Shown in pieces: positions 19,576-30,299 of a stretch of 64,000 nucleotides of DNA. Positions within the stretch are counted from its first letter, which is position 1, and every line of letters begins with the position of its first letter. Location: positions 2,666,001-2,730,000 of the forward strand of contig NZ_CP063657.1 of NCBI RefSeq assembly GCF_015209745.1. Reading direction: 5' to 3'. Made by a program: the position numbers and the translations under genes. Below the pieces are notes generated by a model, which did no database searches, was not told where the DNA came from, and saw only the letters and a list, made by a program, of their open reading frames with translations. Origin of the DNA: Lysobacter avium. Its GTDB lineage: Bacteria > Pseudomonadota > Gammaproteobacteria > Xanthomonadales > Xanthomonadaceae.

Positions 19576-20085
19576 ATGTTCGATATCGGTTTTTCCGAGC
19601 TATTCATCGTAGCGATCGTCGCCCTCATGGTGCTCGGTCCCGAGCGACTGCCTCGCGCGGCGCGCTTCACGGGTCTGTGGGTGCGACGTGCGCGCGCGCA
19701 GTGGTACTCGGTCAAGTCCGAACTGGAGCGCGAACTGGCCGACGATGAACTGAAAAAGAGCCTTGCCCGTACCCGTGACGAACTGCGCGACCTGGGCGCC
19801 GAGCTGCAGAATCAGGGCCGCGAGCTCCACGATGACCTGCGCCGGGAAGGCCAGGGGATCGAGAAGTCGGTGAAACACGCCGAGAAGTCGGTAAAGGACG
19901 CCGTGGCGCCGGTCACGCGTGCCGCGACCACCGCTGCGGCGCCTGCGCTGGCACAGGAAACGGCGGCACAGGACGGCGGCGAAGATGCGGGGGATGCCGC
20001 TGATGCTGGCCCGGTGGAAGACGCTTCCGATCTGGCAAGGCAGCCGGCCGCCTCATCGCACCGGCAGCCGGGTCCGCAACCATGA
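19576..20085 (+). CDS. tatB: Twin-arginine translocase subunit TatB
   Basis: 169 residues. The start MFDIGFSELFIVAIVALMVLGPERLP is classic TatB: one short membrane helix, then the GPERLP hinge and a long amphipathic helix. The tail is acidic, Ala-rich and variable. With TatC it forms the receptor for twin-arginine signal peptides. It lies 44 nt after tatA and overlaps tatC by four bases (ATGA). Confidence 0.95.
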   Translation: MFDIGFSELFIVAIVALMVLGPERLPRAARFTGLWVRRARAQWYSVKSELERELADDELKKSLARTRDELRDLGAELQNQGRELHDDLRREGQGIEKSVKHAEKSVKDAVAPVTRAATTAAAPALAQETAAQDGGEDAGDAADAGPVEDASDLARQPAASSHRQPGPQP

Positions 20086-20873
20086 GCCCGAACCCGGCGC
20101 ACGATTCGCGCGACCCGATGGACGATGACACCCAGACTGCGCCCCGACTGATCGACCACCTGATCGAACTGCGCGGCCGCGTGCTGCGCGCGGTGACCGG
20201 TCTCCTCGCCGTGCTGCTGTTGCTGCTGCCGTTCGGCAACAAGCTCTACGCCGCGCTGGCCGCGCCATTGCTGGCCAAGCTGCCCCCGGGCGGTCAGTTG
20301 ATCGCGGTCGAGGTCGCCAGTCCGTTCTTCGCCCCGTTGAAGCTGGCCTTCTTCGCCGCCCTGATGATCTCGATGCCTTGGCTGCTGTATCAGGCCTGGG
20401 CGTTCGTCGCGCCGGGGCTGTACCAGCGCGAGAAGCGCCTTGCGGTGCCGCTGCTGGCCTCCTCGGTGGCGCTGTTCTATGCCGGCTGCGCGTTCGCGTT
20501 TTTCCTCGTACTGCCCGCGGTGTTCGGTTTCCTGACCAAGATCGCGCCTGAAGGCGTGGCAATGATGACCGACATCAGCGCCTACCTGGATTTCGTGCTG
20601 GTGATCTTCCTGGCCTTCGGTGCCAGCTTCGAGTTACCCGTGGCGATGGTCATCGCGGCCTTGCTGGGCTGGGTCACGCCTGAGCAATTGAAGGAATCGC
20701 GCGGCTACGCCGTGGTCGGGATCTTCGTCCTGGCGGCGGTCATCACGCCGCCCGACGTGGTCTCGCAGCTGATGCTGGCCGCGCCGATGTGCGCCCTCTA
20801 CGAGGTCGGCATCATCGCCTCGCGCTGGCTGGTGCGCGGGGACAGGACAGCGGCCGCCAGCGACGCGGAATGA
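20082..20873 (+). CDS. tatC: Twin-arginine translocase subunit TatC
   Basis: 263 residues with six predicted membrane spans. Family hallmarks include the N-terminal LIDHLIELRGRVLRA block, the FFAPLKLAFFAAL region, a loop with APGLYQREKR, and the FGASFELPVAMV segment carrying the conserved Glu. TatC recognises the twin-arginine motif. The ATG overlaps the tatB stop, and the tatC stop overlaps the next start, so all three cistrons appear translationally coupled. Confidence 0.96.
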   Translation: MSPNPAHDSRDPMDDDTQTAPRLIDHLIELRGRVLRAVTGLLAVLLLLLPFGNKLYAALAAPLLAKLPPGGQLIAVEVASPFFAPLKLAFFAALMISMPWLLYQAWAFVAPGLYQREKRLAVPLLASSVALFYAGCAFAFFLVLPAVFGFLTKIAPEGVAMMTDISAYLDFVLVIFLAFGASFELPVAMVIAALLGWVTPEQLKESRGYAVVGIFVLAAVITPPDVVSQLMLAAPMCALYEVGIIASRWLVRGDRTAAASDAE

Positions 20874-21562
20874 AGGCGTCGATCGGACCGGCCGGACTGT
20901 GGCAACGCAGCGCCGCCTGGACCCTGGACGGCGCGGTGCTGGGACCGATGTCGCTGTTGCTGGCCTGGCCGCTTCTTTCCAGTCGAGTCGCCTTGTTCTC
21001 GCAACGGATGAACGACCTGCTGGAAGCCACTGGCCATGCGATGGGCCGGGCAATCATCGACGGCGTGCCGTTGCCGGCGCTGGAAATAACGGTGATGCAG
21101 GACCCCTCGATCAGGGCGTCGACCGCCGGGCTGGAGCACGCGTTGTGGGCGCTGGGATGGCCATCAGTGGCGACTTTGTTCGTGGTGTCGGCGATCTACC
21201 ACACCGCGTTCGAAGCCGGGGCATGGCAGGCCACGCCGGGACAACGATTGCTGGGGCTGCAGGTCGCCGATGCCCGGCGGCAACGGCTGCGCCCAGGCCG
21301 CGTGCTGCTGCGGCATGTCGCCGGCGTCGCGTCGTGGTTGACCCTCAACATCGGCCACCTGATGGCCGCCGTCCCGCCGCTGCACCAGACCCTGCACGAT
21401 CGACTCAGCGGCACCCGGGTATGGGCCGCGCGGCCGGGGATGCCGGCCTGGGCGGTCGCCTGGCTGGCGCTCGTCGGAACCGTTTCTCTGGCGCTCGGCG
21501 CCTGGGGGATGGCAAGCGCGATGGCCACCATGCAACTGGCATTGGAACGGTCGCTGCAGTGA
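20870..21562 (+). CDS. RDD family membrane protein coupled to tatC
   Basis: 230 residues from an ATG that overlaps the tatC stop codon (ATGA). The RDD domain is recognised from RSAAWTLDGAVLGPMS near the N-terminus, the central TPGQRLLGLQVAD block and four hydrophobic segments. RDD proteins are small inner-membrane proteins; some have been linked to ion exchange, but most are uncharacterised. Its coupling to tatABC suggests coordinated expression. I infer no direct role in export. Confidence 0.85.
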   Translation: MKASIGPAGLWQRSAAWTLDGAVLGPMSLLLAWPLLSSRVALFSQRMNDLLEATGHAMGRAIIDGVPLPALEITVMQDPSIRASTAGLEHALWALGWPSVATLFVVSAIYHTAFEAGAWQATPGQRLLGLQVADARRQRLRPGRVLLRHVAGVASWLTLNIGHLMAAVPPLHQTLHDRLSGTRVWAARPGMPAWAVAWLALVGTVSLALGAWGMASAMATMQLALERSLQ

Positions 21563-21604
21563 CGCCCCGCAGGCGGATGCCGTCTAGGGCGTGACACCGG
21601 ATCG

Positions 21605-22531
21605 TCAGGCGGCGACGCCTTCGCTGGCCAATGTATGCGTGACCGCACCCGCGCCGCCACCGCATACGTCCCGCCACAGGTGGTACATCGCGCCAAACAT
21701 GACCACGTACATGGCCAGGATGCCGGCGATGTACAGCGGGATCGCCAATACAACCGCCAGCCAGGCGCCGGCGAACTTGGCCAGCAGGCCGATCAGCATG
21801 GCCAGCAGGAGGACCGCGATCGATACCAGGATCATCGCCACGATGGCGGCGATCATGAACACCAGCAGCGGCAACAGGTTCTTGAACGCGCCAACGACCC
21901 CGTCGCCCAGTGCGGAAAACACCCCGCGCCCGCGCAGCACCACCTGGCCCAGCGCAATGGCCTGCACGCCGTAGGACACCAGCCCGACCACCAGCATCGC
22001 CACGCTGGCGATGCCCATGCCCGCCGGCAGCTGGTCCAGCATCGCCGGGTCGCCGCCGCCGGCCATCGAGGACTGCAGCATCTGCAGATACCACTGCACG
22101 AATCCGCCGGCGAAGGTCATCAGCACGGCGATCAGGATCACGTTCTGCAGCACCGCCAGCATCACCATCAGGCCGATCGTGCGCAGGGAGGTGGAGAAGT
22201 CACCGAAACCGGCGAACACATCGGTGGCGCGCGCGCCGCTGCCACTTTCCACCCTGTCCAGCAGGCGCAGGAAACCGACCACCATCATCGCCATGACCAC
22301 GATCACCAGCACGCTCATCACGGCGGTGCCCAGCATCATGCCGGTGAGCCCGTCTCCCATCGTCGCCGCCAGGGCGAACTGCACGGCGACACCGGCGAAC
22401 ACCGCGGCGAGCACGACCACCGTCATCAGCGCGGCACCGCCGAAAACCGCGCCCGGACCGTTGCGGCCGACATTGATTGCGCGCGTCAGCCAGCCCAGAC
22501 CGGCCATGGGCCCCATTGCACGAGTGCTCAT
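21605..22531 (-). CDS. BPSS1780-like multi-pass inner-membrane protein (paralogue 1)
   Basis: 308 residues, preceded on its strand by GGGGAGAG. Composition is strongly hydrophobic with about six long membrane segments. The N-terminal GLGWLTRAINVGRNGPGAVFGGAALM and internal phrases such as SYGVQAIALGQVVLRGRGVFSALGDGVVGAFKNLLPLLVFM fit the family annotated as BPSS1780 membrane proteins, whose function is unknown. It is adjacent to and downstream of a second member on the same strand, 85 nt apart. Confidence 0.72.
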   Translation of the reverse strand: MSTRAMGPMAGLGWLTRAINVGRNGPGAVFGGAALMTVVVLAAVFAGVAVQFALAATMGDGLTGMMLGTAVMSVLVIVVMAMMVVGFLRLLDRVESGSGARATDVFAGFGDFSTSLRTIGLMVMLAVLQNVILIAVLMTFAGGFVQWYLQMLQSSMAGGGDPAMLDQLPAGMGIASVAMLVVGLVSYGVQAIALGQVVLRGRGVFSALGDGVVGAFKNLLPLLVFMIAAIVAMILVSIAVLLLAMLIGLLAKFAGAWLAVVLAIPLYIAGILAMYVVMFGAMYHLWRDVCGGGAGAVTHTLASEGVAA

Positions 22532-22616
22532 CGTTTTTCTCTCCCCTTGATTGATCCCTGGAAACCCCGCGACGCAGGGCCGTAAACGCTCTCCCCCGAG
22601 AGCTCGCGCGCCGCCG

Positions 22617-23453
22617 TCAGGCCTCGAAGCCGCCCGCGACCGTTTCAGTCACCGGCGCGTCGCCCACCATCTGGCGCCACGCAAGATACACCGCGCCGCC
22701 CAGCACCGGCAGCAGGATCGCCATCAGCAGCAGTTGCACCGCGAACATCGACGCGTGGGCGCCGATCGCGAAGGCCAGCAGCGCGCCCACCAGCTGCAGG
22801 GCGAGGCTGAGCGCGATCATGCCGATCACCAGCAGCACCAGCATGACCAGCAGCGCGCCCAGGTTGCGCAGGCAGGCACGCAGGCTCAGCTGCATCGCCG
22901 CGAAGGCCGTGCGCGGGGTGAAGATGATCTCCGGAATCGCCACGAAGGTGAAAAACCCGGCGACGACGCCGACGACCATCGCCGCCACCATCCAGCCGAA
23001 CAGTGCGCCCAGCGGCAGGGACTCCACCAAGGCCGGGTCGGGATTGGTCTGCAGCTCGATCATCACCGTGGAAAGGCGCTGCAGCTGCTCCGGCCCCACC
23101 ATCGCCACCAGCAGGATCACCAGCACGACCATGGCCACAAGCTGCGGCAGCAGCATCGCCAGCAGGCGCGGCCCCTTGCCATCGCGTACGCCCTGCAACA
23201 GGTGGCGCGGGCTGGCCGGCAGGCCACGGTCCACCTCGCGCGCGGCATAGATGATTCCGGCAAACAGGATCGGCCCGGCCACCGCCATCAGCGCGCTCAG
23301 CCACACCTGCCCGCCCAGCGAGCCCAGCGCCGAGAGGCCTCCCCAGATCAGGCCCAGCAGTCCCAGCGTCAAAGGCGCCCTGCGCAGCAAGGCAATGCCG
23401 CCGAGCAACCACTCGGCCCCGGCGCCCATGGGCACTTTGCGAATCTCGTTCAT
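22617..23453 (-). CDS. BPSS1780-like multi-pass inner-membrane protein (paralogue 2)
   Basis: 278 residues from the ATG at 23453. An AGGGAG site lies nine bases upstream; the ATG at 23462 would abut that site and is less likely. The N-terminal IRKVPMGAGAEWLLGGIALLRRAPLTLG block is typical of the family, followed by about six hydrophobic segments. Shared phrasing with the downstream gene (an NL.PL or NLGAL segment before a long hydrophobic run; GxAVYLAWRQM versus GAMYHLWRDV at the C-terminus) supports an ancient tandem duplication. Function unknown. Confidence 0.72.
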   Translation of the reverse strand: MNEIRKVPMGAGAEWLLGGIALLRRAPLTLGLLGLIWGGLSALGSLGGQVWLSALMAVAGPILFAGIIYAAREVDRGLPASPRHLLQGVRDGKGPRLLAMLLPQLVAMVVLVILLVAMVGPEQLQRLSTVMIELQTNPDPALVESLPLGALFGWMVAAMVVGVVAGFFTFVAIPEIIFTPRTAFAAMQLSLRACLRNLGALLVMLVLLVIGMIALSLALQLVGALLAFAIGAHASMFAVQLLLMAILLPVLGGAVYLAWRQMVGDAPVTETVAGGFEA

Positions 23454-23550
23454 CCCGCTCATCTCCCTGATACCGCTGATCCGTGGCCGCACCTGCGGCG
23501 CCGTGTCGCGCCTGCCTGCTTCCCCGCCCGTGCCGCCTGAGTCCGTGTTT

Positions 23551-24282
23551 TCAACCGTTCGTGCGCGCCAGCCCGGTGGCATGGTGCACGAACCGGCGCA
23601 TCACCCGCCGGCCCTCCGGCGTGGCCGCGACCTGGGCCACCATCGCCGCAGGATCCAGCCCCTCGCGCTGCAGCGCAACCTTGCGCGCCTGGATGTAGCC
23701 GCGCATGTGGGTGGCGCTGAGCTCGGGATGGAACTGCACCCCCCAGGCGTTGTCGCCCCAACGGAAGGACTGGCAGGCGTCCAGCGCGGAGCGTGCCAGC
23801 ACGGTGGCGCCATCGGGTGCCCGCAACACGCTCTGCTCATGGGTCAGCTGCACCGGGAAACGCTCCGGCAGCGGCGCGAACAAGGCGTCGGCGGCCGCCG
23901 CCGGCAGCAGTTCGATCTCCTGCGTGCCCATCTCGCGACCGGCCGGGTTGTTGCCGACTTCGCCGCCCAGTGCGTGCGCCAGCAGCTGGTGGCCGTAGCA
24001 GATGCCAAACACCGGGAACCCGGCACGCGCCGCGTCCGCAAGCCAGGCCGCGGTGGCCTCGCTCCAGTCGTGACGCTCGGTGACCATCGCGTCGGAACCG
24101 GTCACGATGACCCCGGCGAATCCCTCGGTGGTGGGCAGCGTGTCACCGGCCTGGGCATTGATCGTCACCGCGCGGTCGCGTGGCAGCCCGCTGGCAACGC
24201 GGATCCAATGGGGGAAAGTGCCATGGCGGCGCATCGAAGCGACCGGCTGACCGGTCTCGATGATCAGGAAGGGAGCAGTCAA
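23551..24282 (-). CDS. Class I glutamine amidotransferase-like protein (TTG start)
   Basis: 243 residues. The start is a TTG at 24282; the first internal ATG is at codon 17 and would remove beta-strand 1 (PFLIIETG), so TTG is preferred. The GATase triad is visible: Cys95 in GICYGHQL, His185 and Glu187 in GVQFHPELS. Free-standing family members resemble GuaA-type amidotransferase domains and hydrolyse glutamine or gamma-glutamyl compounds; the ammonia acceptor is not indicated. It reads leftwards, back to back with glyQ, with a terminator-like hairpin in its leader. Confidence 0.88.
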   Translation of the reverse strand: MTAPFLIIETGQPVASMRRHGTFPHWIRVASGLPRDRAVTINAQAGDTLPTTEGFAGVIVTGSDAMVTERHDWSEATAAWLADAARAGFPVFGICYGHQLLAHALGGEVGNNPAGREMGTQEIELLPAAAADALFAPLPERFPVQLTHEQSVLRAPDGATVLARSALDACQSFRWGDNAWGVQFHPELSATHMRGYIQARKVALQREGLDPAAMVAQVAATPEGRRVMRRFVHHATGLARTNG

Positions 24283-24335
24283 CGGCAGGGTTCCAGTCAG
24301 GTGCGGCCCGCCGCGCGGGGCGACAGGCCGGTGTG

Positions 24336-24359
24336 AAAAAGCGGCCCTCGCAGGGCCGC
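24336..24359 (-). terminator. Leftward intrinsic terminator or attenuator ahead of the amidotransferase gene
   Basis: A perfect 8-bp stem (GCGGCCCT / AGGGCCGC) with a three-base loop at 24341-24359 is followed, on the minus strand, by five Us (24340-24336). Read leftwards it is a textbook intrinsic terminator, yet it lies 54 nt upstream of a minus-strand start codon. It could attenuate the amidotransferase transcript or stop antisense transcription coming out of glyQ. Confidence 0.65.
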
Positions 24360-24362
24360 ACG

Positions 24363-24368
24363 TATACT
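24363..24368 (+). promoter_or_regulatory. Possible -10 element for glyQS
   Basis: TATACT, one mismatch from consensus, lies 30 nt before the glyQ start codon and directly beside the hairpin. No convincing -35 hexamer is present because the hairpin occupies that place. Confidence 0.4.
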
Positions 24369-24398
24369 ACCGTGCTTTGTTCCCACGGCCTCTCCAGC

Positions 24399-25348
<950 letters not shown>

Positions 25349-25349
<1 letters not shown>

Positions 25350-27439
25350 TGGCGACTCGGGACCCCAACACCATGCAGCCCCTGCTGATTGAACTGGGCA
25401 CCGAAGAACTGCCGGTCAAGGCGCTGCCGGGCCTGGCGCGCGCGTTTTTTGACGGCGTGATCGAGGGGCTCGCCAAGCGCGGCATCGCCTTCGAACGCGA
25501 CGAGGCCAAGCCGCTGTACACACCGCGTCGCCTCGCCGTGTTGCTTCCAGGCGTCGCCAGCGAGCAGCCCGAGCAGTCGACCGAGGTGATGGGCCCCTAC
25601 CTCAACATCGCCCTCGACGGCGAAGGCCAGCCGACCCGCGCGCTGCAGGGCTTCGCGGCCAAGGCCGGCGTCGAATGGACGGCGCTGGAGAAGACCACCG
25701 ACAACAAGGGCGAACGTTTCGTCCACCGGTCGGTAAAACCCGGGGCGCGCACTGCGGATCTGCTGGGCGACATCGTCCGCGACGCGCTGGCGGCCATGCC
25801 GATCCCCAAGCCGATGCGCTGGGGCGACCACGACTACAGCTTCGCCCGGCCAGTGCATTGGCTGGTCGCCCTGCTGGGCAGCGAGGTGGTCGAGATGGAA
25901 CTGCTGGGCGTGCGCAGCGACCGCATGAGCCGCGGCCATCGCTTCATGCACGACAGGCCGGTGTGGTTCACGGCGCCGGACGATTACGTGGAATCGCTGC
26001 GTGCCGCGAAGGTGCTGGTGGATGCCGACGAGCGCCGCGAACGGATCGTGCAGCAGGTGCGGGCGGCAGCGAGCGCGTGCGGCGGCGAGGCGCGGATCGA
26101 TCCGGGCATCCTGGAAGAGGTCAACGGGCTGGTCGAATGGCCCAGCGCGGTGACCTGCGGGTTTGAAACCGAATTCCTCGCGATCCCGGCCGAGGCCCTG
26201 ATCGCGACCATGGAAACCAACCAGAAGTTCTTCCCCGTGCTGGGCGCGGACGGCAAGCTGAGCGAGCACTTCGTCGGCATCGCCAACATCGAGAGCACCG
26301 ATGTGGAGCAGGTGCGCAAGGGCTACGAGCGGGTGATCCGGCCACGCTTCAGCGATGCGAAGTTCTTCTTCGTGGAAGACATGAAGCAGGGGCTGGCATC
26401 GATGGTCGAGGGGCTGGCCCAGGTCACCTACCAGAACAAGCTGGGCAGCATGGCCGACAAGGTCGCCCGCGTCGCCGCGCTGGCCGAGTCGATCGCCGGC
26501 CAGATCGGCGCCGATCCGGTGCAGGCGCGACGTGCGGCCGAGCTGTCCAAGGCCGACCTGCAGTCGCTGATGGTGGGCGAGTTCCCGGAGCTGCAGGGCA
26601 TCGCCGGGCGTTACTACGCCGCGGTCGAGAACGAGCCGGAGGCGGTCGCCAACGCGATCGACGAGGCCTACCTGCCACGGGTGTCCGGCGACGCCATCGC
26701 GCCCTCGCCGCTGGGCCAGGTGCTGGCGATCGCCGAACGGCTGGATACGCTTGCCGGCGGCTTTGCCGCGGGCCTGAAGCCGACCGGCAACAAGGACCCG
26801 TTCGCCCTGCGCCGCAATGCGCTGGGCCTTGCGCGCACGCTGCTGGAAGGCGGGCACGAACTACTGCTGCACGACCTGGTGGAGCGCGCGCTCGCCGCGC
26901 AGCCGGTCCAGCATCCCGACATCAGTGCCTTCGATATCACCGCCTTCGTCTACGATCGCCTGCGGGGCTATTACGCCGACCGCGGCGTGTCGCCGCAGCA
27001 GTTCGAGGCGGTGAGCCATGTCGCCCACGACTCGCTGCCCGACTTCGGCCGCCGCCTCGCCGCAATCGGCGAGTTCGCCACCCTGCCCGAGGCGGCGGCG
27101 CTGGCCGCGGCCAACAAGCGCAGCCGCAACATCCTGCGCAAGGCCGAGGGCGTGGTACCGGATACCGTCGATGCCGCGTTGTTCGCCGAACCCGCCGAGC
27201 GCGAGCTGGCCGATGCGATCGATGCCGCCATCGCCGACACCGACCCGCTGCTGGACGCGGGCGACTATGTCGCGGTGCTCGGGCGGCTGGCGCGGTTGCG
27301 GCCGCAGGTGGATGCCTTCTTCGAGCAGGTGATGGTCAACGCCGACGACCCGGCGGTGCGCAGCAACCGCCTCGCCCTGCTGCGCCGCCTGAGCGACCGC
27401 CTCGGCAGCGTGGCGGCGATCGAGCACCTGTCGGTCTGA
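25349..27439 (+). CDS. glyS: Glycyl-tRNA synthetase beta subunit
   Basis: 696 residues (E. coli 689). The ATG at 25349 overlaps the glyQ TGA; a second ATG at 25373 lies just before the conserved [22 protein letters not shown]. The [14 protein letters not shown] and [10 protein letters not shown] blocks are typical of the family, and the C-terminal part carries the HD-like and anticodon-binding-like regions ([19 protein letters not shown]). The subunit is needed for tRNA binding. It converges with oleC across 177 nt. Confidence 0.97.
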
Positions 27440-27616
27440 GGCGGCGTAAGCGCTGGTTCTGCCGCCGATTGCGCGACCCGTTACGCCTCGCTGCCGCTAG
27501 CGGGCGGCGGAGCCGCCGAGGGGTGGAGCAATTGGGTGCAGAGCTGTCACCAACCTCGACGGCGTCTGGGGCGAACCACTCGGCTTGGCTTTGCTGCGGC
27601 CTTCAGCCGGTTCGCG

Positions 27617-29356
27617 TCACTGCTTCCTGGCTGCCGCCCAGACGGCCAGCTTCTCGCGGCCGATCTTGGCGTTGTGGCGGATGTCGACCGGGAATCCCGG
27701 GTGCAGGGCAAAGCGATCTATCATGACCAGCGACGGATGCATATTCGCGATCCCGCGCAGGTCCCGCTCGATGGAGGGCCACTGGTCGCGTGGTACGTCC
27801 GCCTCCAGCTCCACACACAGCACCGGCTGCTGCGCGCCCACGGCACCGACGCCGACCAGCGCCGTCCGCCGCACCTGCGGATGCGTGTTGAACACCGGCT
27901 CCACCTGCTCGGTGTACAGCGGGCCGGCGGCGCTCTCCACCCGGTGCGACTTGCGACCGCAGAACCACAGCCGGCCCTGCGCATCGAAATAGCCCAGATC
28001 GCCCATGCGATGGACGATGCGCTCGTCATCCGCAGTCGGAACCGTCCCGGGCGTGGCACCTTTGCGTCCGGCAGTATCCGACCCATCGGGCCCGTCACCT
28101 GTGCGGCCCACACGCTCGTGGATCTTCGCAGCCCGCGTCTGCGCGTCGCGATTGAAATACGTGTCGGTCGCGGTCGGTCCGGCGACCGTGATTTCGCCGA
28201 CCTCGCCGTGGGGCACGCACAACGCGTCGGACCACTCGCCAATCGGCGCGTCGGTGATCGCGATGATGCGAACCACGTTGGGCGCGGTCGGCCACCCAAC
28301 ACAGGTGCCCGCCCCGGCCTCGGTCGCCTCGCGCGTGGCCTGCAGCTCACGGCCCTCGATCATCGTCACCGGCAGGCATTCGGTCGCGCCGTACGGCGTC
28401 CAGAAACGCGCGTCATCGGGCAACAACCGGCGCAGTGTCGCCACCACGTCGGCCGGCACCGGCGCACCGGCCGACATCACCCGCTTCAGTGTCGGCAGGC
28501 GCTCGCCGTGGCGCGCCAGCACCGCCATCAGCGCCGGGGACCCAAACAGCTGATCCACGCCGAAACGATCGATCGCATCGTGCAGCTTGCGCGGGTCGGC
28601 CTCGGCGGGCCGGGTCGGGTCCATGTCGGGAATGATCGAGGTCACCCCCAACGCCGGGTCGAACAGGGCGAACGGCGGGAAGGTCGGCAGGTTCACTCCG
28701 CCGGGGACGATGCCGAACGCGTCGCGCAGCATCGCCCCCTGGGCGAGGAAGTGCCGGTGCCGGTAGACCACGCCCTTGGGCACGCCGGTGGAACCACTGG
28801 TGAAGAGAATCGCGGCGACGTCATCGGCGTCTGTCGCCGCTGGCGAAGCCGCCTCACCGGACGCGATCACGCGCGCCCCGTCTTGCTCCACCTGCGCCAG
28901 CGTCGCATCGCTCAGCCACGGACGCCGCGCGGTGGTGATCGCCAGCCGAGCGGACTTCGCCCAGCCCAGCAGGCGACGCGCAACCTGCGCCAGGCCGATG
29001 CCGATGAAGGCATCCGGCTGCGCCTCGTCCAGGCATTGGCGCAGCGCCCGGCGGTCGATGCCCGGATCGACCAGTACCGGCACAGCGCCGGCCTTGAACA
29101 GCGCGAACATCAGCAAAAAAAATTCCGGCGACGGCCGCACCATCACCACCACGCGGCTGCCGTGGCCGACTCCGCGCAGCGCCAGTCCCGCGGCGATCGC
29201 GTTGCTGCGCGCTTCCAGTTGCGCATACGTCAGGCTGAGGTCGTAACTCGCCAGGCCGTCGCGCCGGCGCGTGCCGGGGCAGCGCATCGCGACGCCATCC
29301 GGATGCTGCGCCGCCAGCCGCGGCAGCGCGTCGGCGATGTTGGCCCGCTCAGTCAC
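27617..29356 (-). CDS. oleC: Olefin beta-lactone synthetase OleC (acyl-adenylating family)
   Basis: 579 residues from a GTG at 29356, which overlaps the end of oleB by 8 bases. It belongs to the AMP-forming acyl-CoA synthetase superfamily: P-loop LFTSGSTGVPKG, the SAGAPV motif, TPYGATECLP, and the C-terminal WFCGRKSHRV. A close family resemblance to xanthomonad OleC, together with the adjacent oleB, supports conversion of 2-alkyl-3-hydroxy acids to beta-lactones using ATP. Unusually, no oleD or oleA is adjacent: glyS lies downstream on the other strand. Confidence 0.9.
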   Translation of the reverse strand: MTERANIADALPRLAAQHPDGVAMRCPGTRRRDGLASYDLSLTYAQLEARSNAIAAGLALRGVGHGSRVVVMVRPSPEFFLLMFALFKAGAVPVLVDPGIDRRALRQCLDEAQPDAFIGIGLAQVARRLLGWAKSARLAITTARRPWLSDATLAQVEQDGARVIASGEAASPAATDADDVAAILFTSGSTGVPKGVVYRHRHFLAQGAMLRDAFGIVPGGVNLPTFPPFALFDPALGVTSIIPDMDPTRPAEADPRKLHDAIDRFGVDQLFGSPALMAVLARHGERLPTLKRVMSAGAPVPADVVATLRRLLPDDARFWTPYGATECLPVTMIEGRELQATREATEAGAGTCVGWPTAPNVVRIIAITDAPIGEWSDALCVPHGEVGEITVAGPTATDTYFNRDAQTRAAKIHERVGRTGDGPDGSDTAGRKGATPGTVPTADDERIVHRMGDLGYFDAQGRLWFCGRKSHRVESAAGPLYTEQVEPVFNTHPQVRRTALVGVGAVGAQQPVLCVELEADVPRDQWPSIERDLRGIANMHPSLVMIDRFALHPGFPVDIRHNAKIGREKLAVWAAARKQ

Positions 29357-30299
29357 GGGGCAATGGGTGGCTGTCCACGGGATCGTTGTCCAAGGCATGC
29401 TTGTCCAGGAACGCGCGGATCGCCGGCACCAGCGCTTCGTGGCGGTCTTCCAGCACGTAGTGGCCGGCGTCCGCGAAGGCGTGCACCTCCGCGTCAGGAA
29501 GCGCGTCGGTGAAGCCCTTGAGGAAGTGGCGGTCGAACACAAAATCCCTCAGGCCCCAGCCCAGGAATACTGGACGGTCGGCGAACTCCGGCAGGCGGCG
29601 TCCGGCCTCGGCGACCAGCGGCCAGGCCCGGTCGCCCTCGCCCAGCGGGATGTCCTGCATGAAGCGCAGGGTGCTGATGGCGTTCTTCCAGCCGGTGTAG
29701 GGCGCGATGTAGCCGCGGCGCACGTCGGCCGGTAACGAGCGCCTGGTGCCCATCCACGCCGCGCCGCGGGCGAACAGGTTGAAGCGGCGGATCAGGTAGC
29801 CGCCGATGCGCGAATCGCGACCGAAACCCAGCCGCTTCGGCATCCGCTTGGCCGCCGGCAGCGGGAATGCCGCAGTGTTCAGCACCACCAGCCGTTTGAC
29901 CCGGTCAGCGTGAGTCAGGGCCCAGCCGAAGCCGATCATGCCGCCCCAGTCGTGCACCGCCAGCGTCACCGGGCCGCTGATGCCCAGGTGTCGCAGCAGC
30001 GCAGCGACGTCATCCACCCGCGACTGCAACGTGTAGTCGTAGCGCGGCGAGGCATCCGGCCCGTCGTCCGGCCGATCCGACAGGCCCATGCCGACGTGGT
30101 CCGGCACGATGCAGCGGTAGCGGTCCGACAGACCGCGCACCAGGTGCCGCCAGTAGAAGCTCCACGACGGATTGCCGTGCAGCATCACGACTATCTCGCC
30201 GTCGCGCGGGCCTTCGTCGAGGTAGCTCATCGCGATGCCCGGGCGGACCTCGAACCGGGCCGGCGTAAAGGGGTAATCGGGGAAATCGCTCGCTGTCAT
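29349..30299 (-). CDS. oleB: Beta-lactone decarboxylase OleB (haloalkane-dehalogenase-like alpha/beta hydrolase)
   Basis: 316 residues from the ATG at 30299; an in-frame start eight codons upstream is possible. The oxyanion-region motif HGNPSWSFYWRHLV is near residue 41. The nucleophile elbow is VHDWGG, with Asp117 in place of Ser as in haloalkane dehalogenases and OleB. The C-terminal catalytic His is in DAGHYVLEDR. OleB removes CO2 from a beta-lactone to give a cis-olefin. It overlaps oleC by 8 bases and diverges from argS. Confidence 0.88.
   Translation of the reverse strand: MTASDFPDYPFTPARFEVRPGIAMSYLDEGPRDGEIVVMLHGNPSWSFYWRHLVRGLSDRYRCIVPDHVGMGLSDRPDDGPDASPRYDYTLQSRVDDVAALLRHLGISGPVTLAVHDWGGMIGFGWALTHADRVKRLVVLNTAAFPLPAAKRMPKRLGFGRDSRIGGYLIRRFNLFARGAAWMGTRRSLPADVRRGYIAPYTGWKNAISTLRFMQDIPLGEGDRAWPLVAEAGRRLPEFADRPVFLGWGLRDFVFDRHFLKGFTDALPDAEVHAFADAGHYVLEDRHEALVPAIRAFLDKHALDNDPVDSHPLPRD

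Noticed and set aside
21635..23540. Long plus-strand frames opposite the two membrane-protein genes
   Set aside because: His/Gln/Arg-rich sequence opposite hydrophobic codons, a typical antisense shadow.
27440..27616. Small gene or RNA between glyS and oleC
   Set aside because: Only short GC palindromes; no promoter, U tract or coding frame that can be supported.
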